A stretch of DNA of 12,761 bases, from assembly GCA_003157715.1 (NCBI GenBank), contig PMKK01000209.1, forward strand, positions 1 to 12,761. Reading direction: 5' to 3'. Shown here piece after piece: positions 5,742 to 11,654 of the stretch (its first letter is position 1; every line of letters begins with the position of its first letter). The notes below the pieces were generated by a model. The model saw nothing but the letters and a program-made list of their open reading frames with translations, searched no databases and was not told the DNA's origin. The position numbers and the translations under genes were made by a program. Origin of the DNA: Actinomycetota bacterium (GTDB taxonomy: Bacteria; Actinomycetota; Thermoleophilia; UBA2241).

Positions 5742-6215
5742 TCAGCCGATGGACTCCACGATCCGCGACGCTCGTCGCGGGACGCGCTTTGCCATGCGCA
5801 CCAGCGTGCCGCGTCCCGTGGCGGGAGGGCGCACCTCGACCCTGTCCATGAGGTGGTAGATGAGAAACAGGCCGCGCCCGTGGGTCACGAGCGGATCAGG
5901 CAGCGTGTCGACGTCCACGGTCCCCACGTCAAAGCCGCAGCCACGATCGTGGATCTCGACCAGCACCTCGCTGTCGAGCACCTGGGCCCGCACCTCGACC
6001 GCGCCGGCGACATCGCCACCGTGCAGGAAGGCGTTCACGAAGGCCTCGTCGGCCGCCAGCAGCACCTGGTCGGACGTGGACCGCGGCACGCCGTTCGACG
6101 CGAGGTAGCCGGCCAGCGTCGCGCGCAGCTCTCGCGCCGACACTCGCCGCGGCGCCAGGCTGAGCCGCAGGATCATCCCGGCGGCCGGTCGCGGTCGGTC
6201 GTGTGCGATAGACAT
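5742..6215 (-). CDS. RsbW/SpoIIAB-like serine kinase-type ATPase (anti-sigma factor family)
   Basis: The product has 157 residues forming a single GHKL ATPase domain (HATPase_c_2 type). The N box is DEAFVNAFLHG with E57 and N61, the G1 box is DRGCGFD (D90, G92, G94), and the G2 box is THGRGLFLIYHLMDRVEV (G113, G115). Such proteins bind and inhibit a sigma factor and phosphorylate an anti-anti-sigma partner; actinobacteria encode many orphan copies in signalling networks. I chose ATG 6215 (MSIAHDRPRP, CAGGGG upstream) although the frame stays open much further, because the upstream part is antisense to the HtrA coding region. No sigma factor or STAS-domain antagonist is adjacent, so the partner is unknown. 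The gene is divergent from htrA with about 300 nt between them, suggesting but not proving a stress link. Confidence 0.85.
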   Translation of the reverse strand: MSIAHDRPRPAAGMILRLSLAPRRVSARELRATLAGYLASNGVPRSTSDQVLLAADEAFVNAFLHGGDVAGAVEVRAQVLDSEVLVEIHDRGCGFDVGTVDVDTLPDPLVTHGRGLFLIYHLMDRVEVRPPATGRGTLVRMAKRVPRRASRIVESIG

Positions 6216-6516
6216 CGTGGCCCCTGATTCATACGTATCGACGACTACGTGCGCGCTGTTCGACCAGCGGCGCCGTTCTCCTGCCATCTCTCCCCCATCG
6301 AGAGAGGAAACACCCAGAGGCCGCATCCGTCCGCCGCGCGGGACCCTTCTGCCTCGGCGCGCGGTACTCTCAGGAAACTCCAAGGCGATGTTCAGACTCC
6401 CTTCAGTGCGGTGGGTTACAACACCAGTAGCAAACGGGGAGTGTGCCACTTCTTCCAGTCTCGCAACGATCTGGCGGAGCAGGGAATACTCCGGCAAGCA
6501 ATCAGCATGCGGAGGC
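6216..6516. other. 301-bp divergent intergenic region between anti-sigma-like gene and htrA
   Basis: No gene is supported. Visible elements are an 8-bp palindrome ATACGTAT (6231-6238) just upstream of the anti-sigma-like start, a 7-bp inverted repeat (CCGCGCG 6334-6340 with CGCGCGG 6358-6364), the TTCAG direct repeats with a -10-like TACAAC, and the htrA ribosome binding site GGAGG at 6511-6515. Part of the stretch (6365-6440) is visibly less GC-rich than coding DNA. Confidence 0.55.
6391..6422 (+). promoter_or_regulatory. Candidate htrA promoter with 11-bp spaced TTCAG repeats
   Basis: TTCAG occurs at 6391 and again at 6402, exactly 11 bp apart, followed 10 bp later by TACAAC (6417-6422), a four-of-six -10 match. 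This geometry, with the repeat replacing a -35 box, is that of PhoB/OmpR-type activated promoters. The predicted leader is about 90 nt. Confidence 0.4.
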
Positions 6517-8097
6517 ATGATGTCTGATCCAGCGTCGCCCGACGGGTCCGCAAAGGACGCGGGTCCCGACCAGAGCGTCACACCGGACGAGCAAGCCGGC
6601 CTCGCGGCGGCAAGGTCTCCGGATCCGACCTGGAGCCCGCCTAACCCGGTGTGGGGCCCGACCGACCCGGCGTGGAACCCGGCCAACCCGGCTTGGAACC
6701 CGGCCAACCCGGCGTGGAACCCGCCCAACACGGCCTGGAGTCCGCCGGCGACCGGCTGGGAGCAGCCGGACCCGCCGTACGCCGGGTCCTACTCCGTGGG
6801 CGCCGCCGACGCCGGACTCTACCCGCCGAGCCCGCCCACGGCATCGATCCCGCAAGGGCCCCACGGCCGTTCGCCGCGGTCTCGAAGGCGCTTCTCTCGT
6901 CTTGCGGTCGCACTACTGCTGGTGGCCGCTGCCGCGTTCGTCGGTGTCGCGATCGATCACGGATTCTGGCAAACGACCGCATCGACGACCTCCCAGACGC
7001 AGCCCGCCGCCGGCTCCGGCTCGAGCGGCTCAGGCAGCGCGCTGTTCGGCCCCGGCGGCTCGGGTTCGAACAGCTCATCCTCGAGTGGCTCGTCTTCGAG
7101 CGGCTCGTCCTCGAGTTCGGCCTCGGGTGCACCCACCGACGTGACCTCGATCGCCTCGACGGTCAATCCGGCGCTCGTCGACATCAACGTCACACTGGGC
7201 TACGAAGGCGGCCAGGCGGCTGCCACCGGTATCGTCCTCACTTCGACGGGCGAGGTGCTCACCAACAACCACGTGGTCAACGGTGCGACCAGCATCACCG
7301 CCACCGACGTGGGCAACGGGCGTACCTACAAGGCGACCGTGGTGGGCTATGACCGCAGCCAGGACATCGCCGTCATCCAGCTGAGCGGCGCCTCCGGTCT
7401 CAAGACGGCCAAGCTCGGCGACTCGTCCAAGACGGCCGTCGGCGCCGGCGTGGTCGCCATCGGCAACGCCGGCGGCACCGGCGGCACGCCCAGCGCGGCC
7501 GGCGGCACGATCGTCGCCCTTGGTCAGCAGATCGTCGCCAGCGATTCGGGCGACGGAACCTCCGAGAAGCTCACCGGCCTGATGGAGACCAACGCCGACA
7601 TCCAGCCGGGCGACTCCGGCGGCCCCCTGGTCGACACCGCCGGCGAGGTCATCGGGATCGACACCGCGGCTTCGGGCGGCTACTCGTTCCAGTCGAGCGC
7701 CACGCAAGGGTTCGCCGTGCCCATCAACACGGCCATGGCAATCGTCTCGCAGATCGAAGGAGGCCATGCTTCGGCCACCGTGCACGTCGGCGCGACCGCG
7801 TTTCTCGGAGTCGGGCTGCAGTCGACCGACAGCTACGGAAACGCGTCCGGCGGCGGCTCGTCCACGTCGGGCGCCGTGCTGGAGGGCGTGCTCTCCGGCT
7901 CGCCCGCCGCGAAAGCCGGTTTGACGGCCGGCGACGTGATCACCTCGGTCAACGGCCAGACCGTCGACTCAGCGACGTCCTTGAGCTCGCTGCTGGGCAC
8001 CCATAAGCCCGGTGACCACGTCAAGATAGGCTGGACCGACCAGACCGGTCAGCAGCACTCCGCGACCGTCCAACTGGCCACGGGACCGGCGGCGTAG
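6517..8097 (+). CDS. htrA: HtrA/DegP-like membrane-anchored serine protease with PDZ domain
   Basis: The product has 526 residues. Residues 1-~125 are a cytoplasmic Pro-rich tail with seven tryptophans at exact heptad spacing (39-81). A basic stretch (RSRRRFSR) precedes one transmembrane helix near 129-147, then a Gly/Ser-rich linker to about 205. The S1C trypsin-like domain follows, with catalytic triad H252 (LTNNHVVNG), D283 (RSQDIAVIQL) and S367 (GDSGGPLV). A PDZ domain (FLGVGL...GSPAAKAGLTAGDVITSVNGQ) ends the protein. HtrA enzymes degrade misfolded exported proteins; here the protease faces outside the membrane. ATG 6517 (or 6520) was selected because GGAGG is directly upstream, whereas the frame itself is open to 6217. 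It is divergent from an anti-sigma-like ATPase gene and convergent with an L,D-transpeptidase gene. Confidence 0.93.
   Translation: MMSDPASPDGSAKDAGPDQSVTPDEQAGLAAARSPDPTWSPPNPVWGPTDPAWNPANPAWNPANPAWNPPNTAWSPPATGWEQPDPPYAGSYSVGAADAGLYPPSPPTASIPQGPHGRSPRSRRRFSRLAVALLLVAAAAFVGVAIDHGFWQTTASTTSQTQPAAGSGSSGSGSALFGPGGSGSNSSSSSGSSSSGSSSSSASGAPTDVTSIASTVNPALVDINVTLGYEGGQAAATGIVLTSTGEVLTNNHVVNGATSITATDVGNGRTYKATVVGYDRSQDIAVIQLSGASGLKTAKLGDSSKTAVGAGVVAIGNAGGTGGTPSAAGGTIVALGQQIVASDSGDGTSEKLTGLMETNADIQPGDSGGPLVDTAGEVIGIDTAASGGYSFQSSATQGFAVPINTAMAIVSQIEGGHASATVHVGATAFLGVGLQSTDSYGNASGGGSSTSGAVLEGVLSGSPAAKAGLTAGDVITSVNGQTVDSATSLSSLLGTHKPGDHVKIGWTDQTGQQHSATVQLATGPAA
6631..6759 (+). repeat. 21-bp period repeat encoding Trp heptads in the HtrA tail
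   Basis: Seven TGG codons are spaced exactly 21 bp apart, with units such as WNPANPA repeated twice exactly and then diverging (WNPPNTA, WSPPATG, WGPTDPA, WSPPNPV). DNA similarity is highest in the central units. It lies in the predicted cytoplasmic tail. Confidence 0.88.
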
Positions 8098-8153
8098 GAA
8101 CGGCTGCCCTGCAAAGGAACGGCTGCCCTGCAAAGGGGCGGCCGCCCGGCAAG
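8097..8153 (+). repeat. 19-bp tandem repeats immediately after the htrA stop
   Basis: Two exact copies of GGAACGGCTGCCCTGCAAA (8097-8115 and 8116-8134) are followed by a degenerate third (8135-8153, GGGGCGGCCGCCCGGCAAG). A partial fourth (GGACAGCTGCC) starts at 8154. The first base of copy one is the last base of the htrA stop codon. Confidence 0.88.
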
Positions 8154-8170
8154 GGACAGCTGCCAAACGA

Positions 8171-8200
8171 GGGCGGGCCGCCGGCAACGGCAGCCCGCCC
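8171..8200. terminator. Likely bidirectional terminator between htrA and the L,D-transpeptidase gene
   Basis: GGGCGGGC (8171-8178) pairs with GCCCGCCC (8193-8200). Inside, CCG-GCAA-CGG forms a further stem capped by a GNRA-type tetraloop, separated by a 2x2 internal loop. It sits between convergent genes, 15 nt beyond the transpeptidase stop on that side. The T content downstream is low. Confidence 0.6.
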
Positions 8201-8215
8201 GCTGCTCTTCCTGGC

Positions 8216-9535
8216 CTAGGAGACCGTGACCAGCGTGCCGATCGGGTCGTATCTGAACACCACAGCGGCGGCACTGTAGGGCAACTCGACGCAGCCGAGA
8301 CTCTGTGGGTAGCCGTAAGATGAGCGCACGAAGCCGTGCACCGCGTCGCCGCCGTTGAAGTAGGCGACGTAGGGCACGCCGGGGTCGTTGTAGTGGCTGC
8401 CGTCGGGATTGGTGCCGCTCATCGTCGTCGAGACGTAGCGCGCATAGACCGCGAAACTGCCACGAGCCGTGGGACACTGGGCGACGCCGGTGTTGGCCGC
8501 ACTACTGTAGATGACGCGGCCGTTGCGCCAGACATGCAGCGCTTCGGGCAGCGACGTGGAGACTTCGATGTAGTCATAGGCACGCCTGGTGGCCTGATGA
8601 CGGGAGGTCGCCTTGAGAAGGGCGGTCCACACCTTCCGACCCACGGCGCCGTCGGTCGCGAGCTTGTGGTCGGACTCGAACTCCATCACGGCACCCTTGA
8701 TCAGGGTCGTGTACTTCTTGCTCCGCCACAGCCCGCGCAACGAGCCCGGGACGTGCTTATAGCGCCAGGAGAAGGCGCCCGTGAGAGGCTTGAGGGAGAT
8801 CAGATCGAGACTGCGAGGCTCGCGAGCCAGCGCCGACACATACCGCTTCCCGGCGCCCGAACCGCCGGCGGCGGAGCCCGACGCCGACGCGGTCACGGCC
8901 AGCCGAAAACGCACCGGCAGGTAGCCCAGCTCGGCCAGGAACTGCTGAAGGCGCGCCGTCGACGAGGGTCCGCCGACCGTGAAAGAGAGCGTGCGGCCCT
9001 TGGCCAGCACGCCGCCGGCGGCACCGATCACCCCGTGGGGGCCACCGGGAACGCTCAGATACACTCTGGCGTACACCGGCAGGTGACCGGCGGGCACGAA
9101 CAGCAGGGTCGTGCGGCCGGCGACGATCTTCCAGTGACCCGGCACCTTCGGGAGCAGAACGGGGACCGGGGTAGTGGCGGCGAGCGCCGCCGAGAAGCGG
9201 ACCCTCAGACCGGCGTACGGCGAGACGTTCCTGGCTTTGGCCCGCGGCGAGATCGACACGATCCTCAGGGGAGCCGGTGGCGTCGGCGTGGCGGTCGGGG
9301 TCGGGGTCGGGGTCGGGGTCGGCGAGTCGGTCGGAGTGGGTGTGGCCGTGGGAGAGTCGGTCGGCGTCGGCGTCTCGGCGGGTGAGTCGGTCGGCATCAC
9401 GACGGGCGTGGGCGTCGAGGCGGCGGCGCGCGAGACGGTCAATGCCGGCACCGCCACGACCAGACCAGCGGCTGCCGTCGCCACGGCCACGATGCTCACC
9501 GCAAGCAGCGCGACTCTGGCCACGATCTTCTTCAC
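8216..9535 (-). CDS. Exported L,D-transpeptidase (YkuD) with Ig-like and peptidoglycan-binding-like regions
   Basis: The product has 439 residues. An N-terminal signal or anchor helix (residues ~4-38) is followed by a Thr/Pro/Asp-Ser spacer (40-90), as in wall-spanning actinobacterial proteins. Residues ~91-190 look like a bacterial Ig-like (Big_5) domain (LRIVSISPRAKARNVSPYAGLRVRFS). STARLQQFLAELGYLP and a later AVMEFESDHKLATDGAVGRKVWTALL look like two halves of a peptidoglycan-binding domain with an insertion. Residues ~320-439 are the YkuD domain with H400 and C415 in HG-x10-SLGCVELP. These enzymes form 3-3 crosslinks or attach proteins to peptidoglycan through the cysteine. The usual SHGC motif reads SLGC here. 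The GTG start at 9535 is supported by GGAGGGA upstream. Confidence 0.9.
   Translation of the reverse strand: MKKIVARVALLAVSIVAVATAAAGLVVAVPALTVSRAAASTPTPVVMPTDSPAETPTPTDSPTATPTPTDSPTPTPTPTPTATPTPPAPLRIVSISPRAKARNVSPYAGLRVRFSAALAATTPVPVLLPKVPGHWKIVAGRTTLLFVPAGHLPVYARVYLSVPGGPHGVIGAAGGVLAKGRTLSFTVGGPSSTARLQQFLAELGYLPVRFRLAVTASASGSAAGGSGAGKRYVSALAREPRSLDLISLKPLTGAFSWRYKHVPGSLRGLWRSKKYTTLIKGAVMEFESDHKLATDGAVGRKVWTALLKATSRHQATRRAYDYIEVSTSLPEALHVWRNGRVIYSSAANTGVAQCPTARGSFAVYARYVSTTMSGTNPDGSHYNDPGVPYVAYFNGGDAVHGFVRSSYGYPQSLGCVELPYSAAAVVFRYDPIGTLVTVS
9297..9322 (+). other. G-quadruplex-forming motif inside the L,D-transpeptidase gene
   Basis: Four GGGG runs (9297-9300, 9303-9306, 9309-9312, 9315-9318) are separated by TC and followed by GG. 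The G-rich strand is the template strand of the gene, and the complementary codons encode the Thr-Pro spacer. The motif meets the usual G4 definition with very short loops. Confidence 0.65.
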
Positions 9536-9552
9536 AGGACTCCCTCCGGTAG

Positions 9553-9572
9553 GTGACCCCGGAGAGGGTCAC
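9553..9572 (-). promoter_or_regulatory. Hairpin in the leader of the L,D-transpeptidase gene
   Basis: GTGACCC (9553-9559) pairs with GGGTCAC (9566-9572) around a 6-nt loop, about 18 nt upstream of the GTG start and just before the ribosome binding site. It could be a leader structure or a dyad operator. No good promoter was resolved; TACACT on the minus strand near 9620 is a weak -10 candidate. Confidence 0.4.
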
Positions 9573-9692
9573 GTCGCTGCGGCAGAGCCCCCCTCGCCGC
9601 CCGTCATTTGCCTTGCACAGTGTAATCGCAGGCGGCCCCGACGAAAACCGCGGGCCGTCGGCGCACGGCTCACCGGCCCCGAAGACCGGCGC

Positions 9693-10514
9693 TCACTGGC
9701 GCCGGCCCGCGACCTTCCGGATCACGTCGGCGAGCAGGTCGGGCGCGGTCAGATGAGCGGTGTGTCCCTGGCCGGGAAGCGTCACGATCTGCTCGACGCA
9801 CGGGAGAATCGCGGCGAGGTCGGCCAGTCGGCGGCGAAGGTGGGCCGGGCTGCCGTCGCCCTCGATGAGGACGGCCGGCACATCGAGCGCGCCGTACCGC
9901 TCTATACCGAGGCCCAGCGCATCGAGCGCCTCGTCGTCCGCGATCTGCGCCGCGGCGACCTGCGCGAACCGGGTGCGCGCTTCGGGCAGCGCGAACATCG
10001 CGGCGACCACGGCCGGCGGCAGGCCGACGATGTCGCGCATATGGATCTCCATGGCCGCGACCGGGTCGCCGGCATCCAGGGCGGCCCGCGCCCGCCGCCC
10101 TGGCTCGCCGGCGATCGGCGACGTCGTGGCAAGCGGCGGTTCGTAGAGCACCATGGCGCTGAACGAAGCCGGCGAGACGAGCGCCGCCTCGAGCGCCGCC
10201 ACGGCGCCGGAGGAGTGCCCGACGAGGAGCGGCCGGTCGAGCCGGTCGGCAACGACGAGCACGTCGGCTGCTTCCGCGGCCATGGTGTGCGGCAGCGTCA
10301 CGGGGGCGCCCAGCGCGTAGAGCCGCCGCTGCACGCGCACGACGCGAAACTGATCGGCGAGCAGCCCGGCAACGCCGCCCCAGGACGTCGCGTCGCTGGC
10401 GCCGGGATGCACGACGAGAATGGGCGGCCCGTCGCCCTCGTCGATCGCGCTGACCAGCCCGCCGTCGCGAGTGCCGACACGAAGGATGCCTGGGCGGGGC
10501 GGCCCGCCGGTCAC
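9693..10514 (-). CDS. Alpha/beta hydrolase fold protein, translationally coupled to an iron-sulfur protein
   Basis: The product has 273 residues. Core signatures are the oxyanion HPG motif (HPGASDATSW, 36-45), the nucleophile elbow GHSSG at 99-103 with S101, an acid D220 in VLIEGDGSPAH, and H251 in LPGQGHTAHL. The order and spacing match the serine alpha/beta hydrolase family; the substrate cannot be read from sequence. The frame is open further upstream, but I chose the GTG at 10514 because its GTGA overlaps the TGA of the upstream iron-sulfur gene by 4 nt, the classical stop/start coupling. The cap region (about 128-205) is mostly helical and Ala-rich. Such enzymes include esterases, haloperoxidase-like and C-C hydrolases. 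Coupling suggests a shared pathway with the upstream redox protein. Confidence 0.87.
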   Translation of the reverse strand: MTGGPPRPGILRVGTRDGGLVSAIDEGDGPPILVVHPGASDATSWGGVAGLLADQFRVVRVQRRLYALGAPVTLPHTMAAEAADVLVVADRLDRPLLVGHSSGAVAALEAALVSPASFSAMVLYEPPLATTSPIAGEPGRRARAALDAGDPVAAMEIHMRDIVGLPPAVVAAMFALPEARTRFAQVAAAQIADDEALDALGLGIERYGALDVPAVLIEGDGSPAHLRRRLADLAAILPCVEQIVTLPGQGHTAHLTAPDLLADVIRKVAGRRQ

Positions 10515-11542
10515 AGGGAATCCATGACGATCGCCGCACTGTGACAGCCCGTGGCGCAGAGACCGCAGCCGCGGCACAGCGTCGCGTCGATGGCGGGCAC
10601 GACGCGTTCGCCCTTGGTGGGCCCCGCCGACCGGATGATGGCGTCGAACGGGCAGCGCGTCGCGCAGCGGTTACAGCCGTCGCACGAAACCGTCTCGATG
10701 CGCGCCACGAACCGCGAGAGCGGCCACAGCTTGCCGGCCCCGAGGCGCTCGCCGGCCAGATGAGGAAAACAGCAGTCGGGACAGCAGGTGCACATGCCCC
10801 GCATGGCCGCTCCGGGCATGCCGCCGGTCTGCATGAGACCCTGGCGGTTTGCCTCGCGGGCGACCTCGACCGCCCGCTCCTTGGAGATCTCCCAGCCGAG
10901 GTCGTGGTAGTGGCCGTGGGGACCCTCGAAGCGCAGACAGTTCAGGGTCGGCTTGTGGCAGCGTCCCATGATCGCCCGGCAGTCGCACGGATAGAGGTAG
11001 ATGTGGTCCTGAGCGCGCAGTATGGCTTCGACCTCGTCGAGCAGCAGATAGGTCTGGTTTTCGATGGGGTCGATGGGCCGGCCGGCCTGGGCGGCTTCGA
11101 CATAGGGCCGGGCCCGTTCGACGTAGGCCGAAAGCTCCCACTCGCGCAGCTGATCGCGCACCTCGTCGGGCAGGTCGAGCCAGCCCTCGAAGAAGATCCA
11201 GACGACGAAGCGGTCGTGAAACGAGACCAGACCATAGCGGTCTCGCGTCGTGCGCTCGACCACGCCGCGCCGGTTGGCGCGCTCCAGAAAGGCGCGCATC
11301 TCGCGCCGAGGAGCGCCCGGAGCCAGCAGGCGCCAGAGCGCCGTGACGCCCAGCGGCCGCCCGGCCAGGGCGGCGACGAGTGCCGTTTCGGCGGGCTCAT
11401 AGAAGCGATCGAGGTACGGCGTGACGAACGCCGGAGCGCCGACCGCGGTGGCGACGAGCTGCAGTGGAGCGGTCGTGCCGTCTTCAGCAATCGACTCCCC
11501 GGGCATCGGTGCGAACCTGGTGTCGCCTTGATTCATCGCCAC
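10511..11542 (-). CDS. Winged-helix plus multi-cluster 4Fe-4S ferredoxin-like protein
   Basis: From GTG 11542 the product has 343 residues; ATG 11536 is equally possible since no clear Shine-Dalgarno is present. Residues ~50-110 resemble a winged-helix domain (ALWRLLAPGAPRREMRAFLERANRRGVVER). A cysteine-rich middle region follows: C186, C188, C195, C202 (YPCDCRAIMGRCHKPTLNC), then C251, C253, C254, C257, C258 (CTCCPDCC). Two classical 4Fe-4S motifs end it: C287/C290/C293/C297 (CDGCNRCATRCP) and C323/C326/C329/C333 (CRGCGLCATGCH, with His instead of the usual Pro). The middle resembles the 'CRCR...C...C...CNCCGCC' region preceding ferredoxin domains in uncharacterised proteins of anaerobes. 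It probably shuttles electrons in the cytoplasm; no signal peptide or membrane helix is evident. Its stop overlaps the hydrolase start. Confidence 0.83.
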   Translation of the reverse strand: MAMNQGDTRFAPMPGESIAEDGTTAPLQLVATAVGAPAFVTPYLDRFYEPAETALVAALAGRPLGVTALWRLLAPGAPRREMRAFLERANRRGVVERTTRDRYGLVSFHDRFVVWIFFEGWLDLPDEVRDQLREWELSAYVERARPYVEAAQAGRPIDPIENQTYLLLDEVEAILRAQDHIYLYPCDCRAIMGRCHKPTLNCLRFEGPHGHYHDLGWEISKERAVEVAREANRQGLMQTGGMPGAAMRGMCTCCPDCCFPHLAGERLGAGKLWPLSRFVARIETVSCDGCNRCATRCPFDAIIRSAGPTKGERVVPAIDATLCRGCGLCATGCHSAAIVMDSL

Positions 11543-11557
11543 GGGAACATCATTTTC

Positions 11558-11563
11558 ATGATA
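11558..11563 (-). promoter_or_regulatory. Possible -10 box for the iron-sulfur protein gene
   Basis: On the minus strand this reads TATCAT, five of six matches, in a short AT-rich island unusual for the window. It ends 15 nt before GTG 11542, so a transcript would have a very short leader. That could explain the missing Shine-Dalgarno. No clear -35 box is seen. Confidence 0.35.
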
Positions 11564-11654
11564 GCCGGTTTGCGGCCAGACTCCAGCTCGATCGAGCCGT
11601 CGCGGCAGTCGCGCGACAGGTCGCCGCCGGACCGGCGCGATCGCACGCCAGGCG

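Noticed and set aside
6217..6516. Upstream extension of htrA by 100 residues
   Set aside because: It would cover the divergent promoter region and has no domain; GGAGG directly precedes ATG 6517.
6216..6731. Upstream extension of the anti-sigma-like gene to 329 residues
   Set aside because: The extension reads antisense through the htrA start and Trp-heptad repeat; the GHKL domain fits a start at 6215 and a normal length of 157 residues.
8097..8172. Possible CRISPR-like array after htrA
   Set aside because: The 19-bp units are directly adjacent with no spacers, so this is a simple tandem repeat.
9174..10544. 456-residue plus-strand reading frame across the transpeptidase start and hydrolase
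   Set aside because: It is antisense to two genes with clear active-site motifs and spans their intergenic region, with low-complexity Gly/Val repeats derived from the Thr-Pro spacer.
10515..10577. Upstream extension of the alpha/beta hydrolase by 21 residues
   Set aside because: It would overlap the second 4Fe-4S motif of the upstream gene; the GTGA overlap at 10511-10514 gives a better start.
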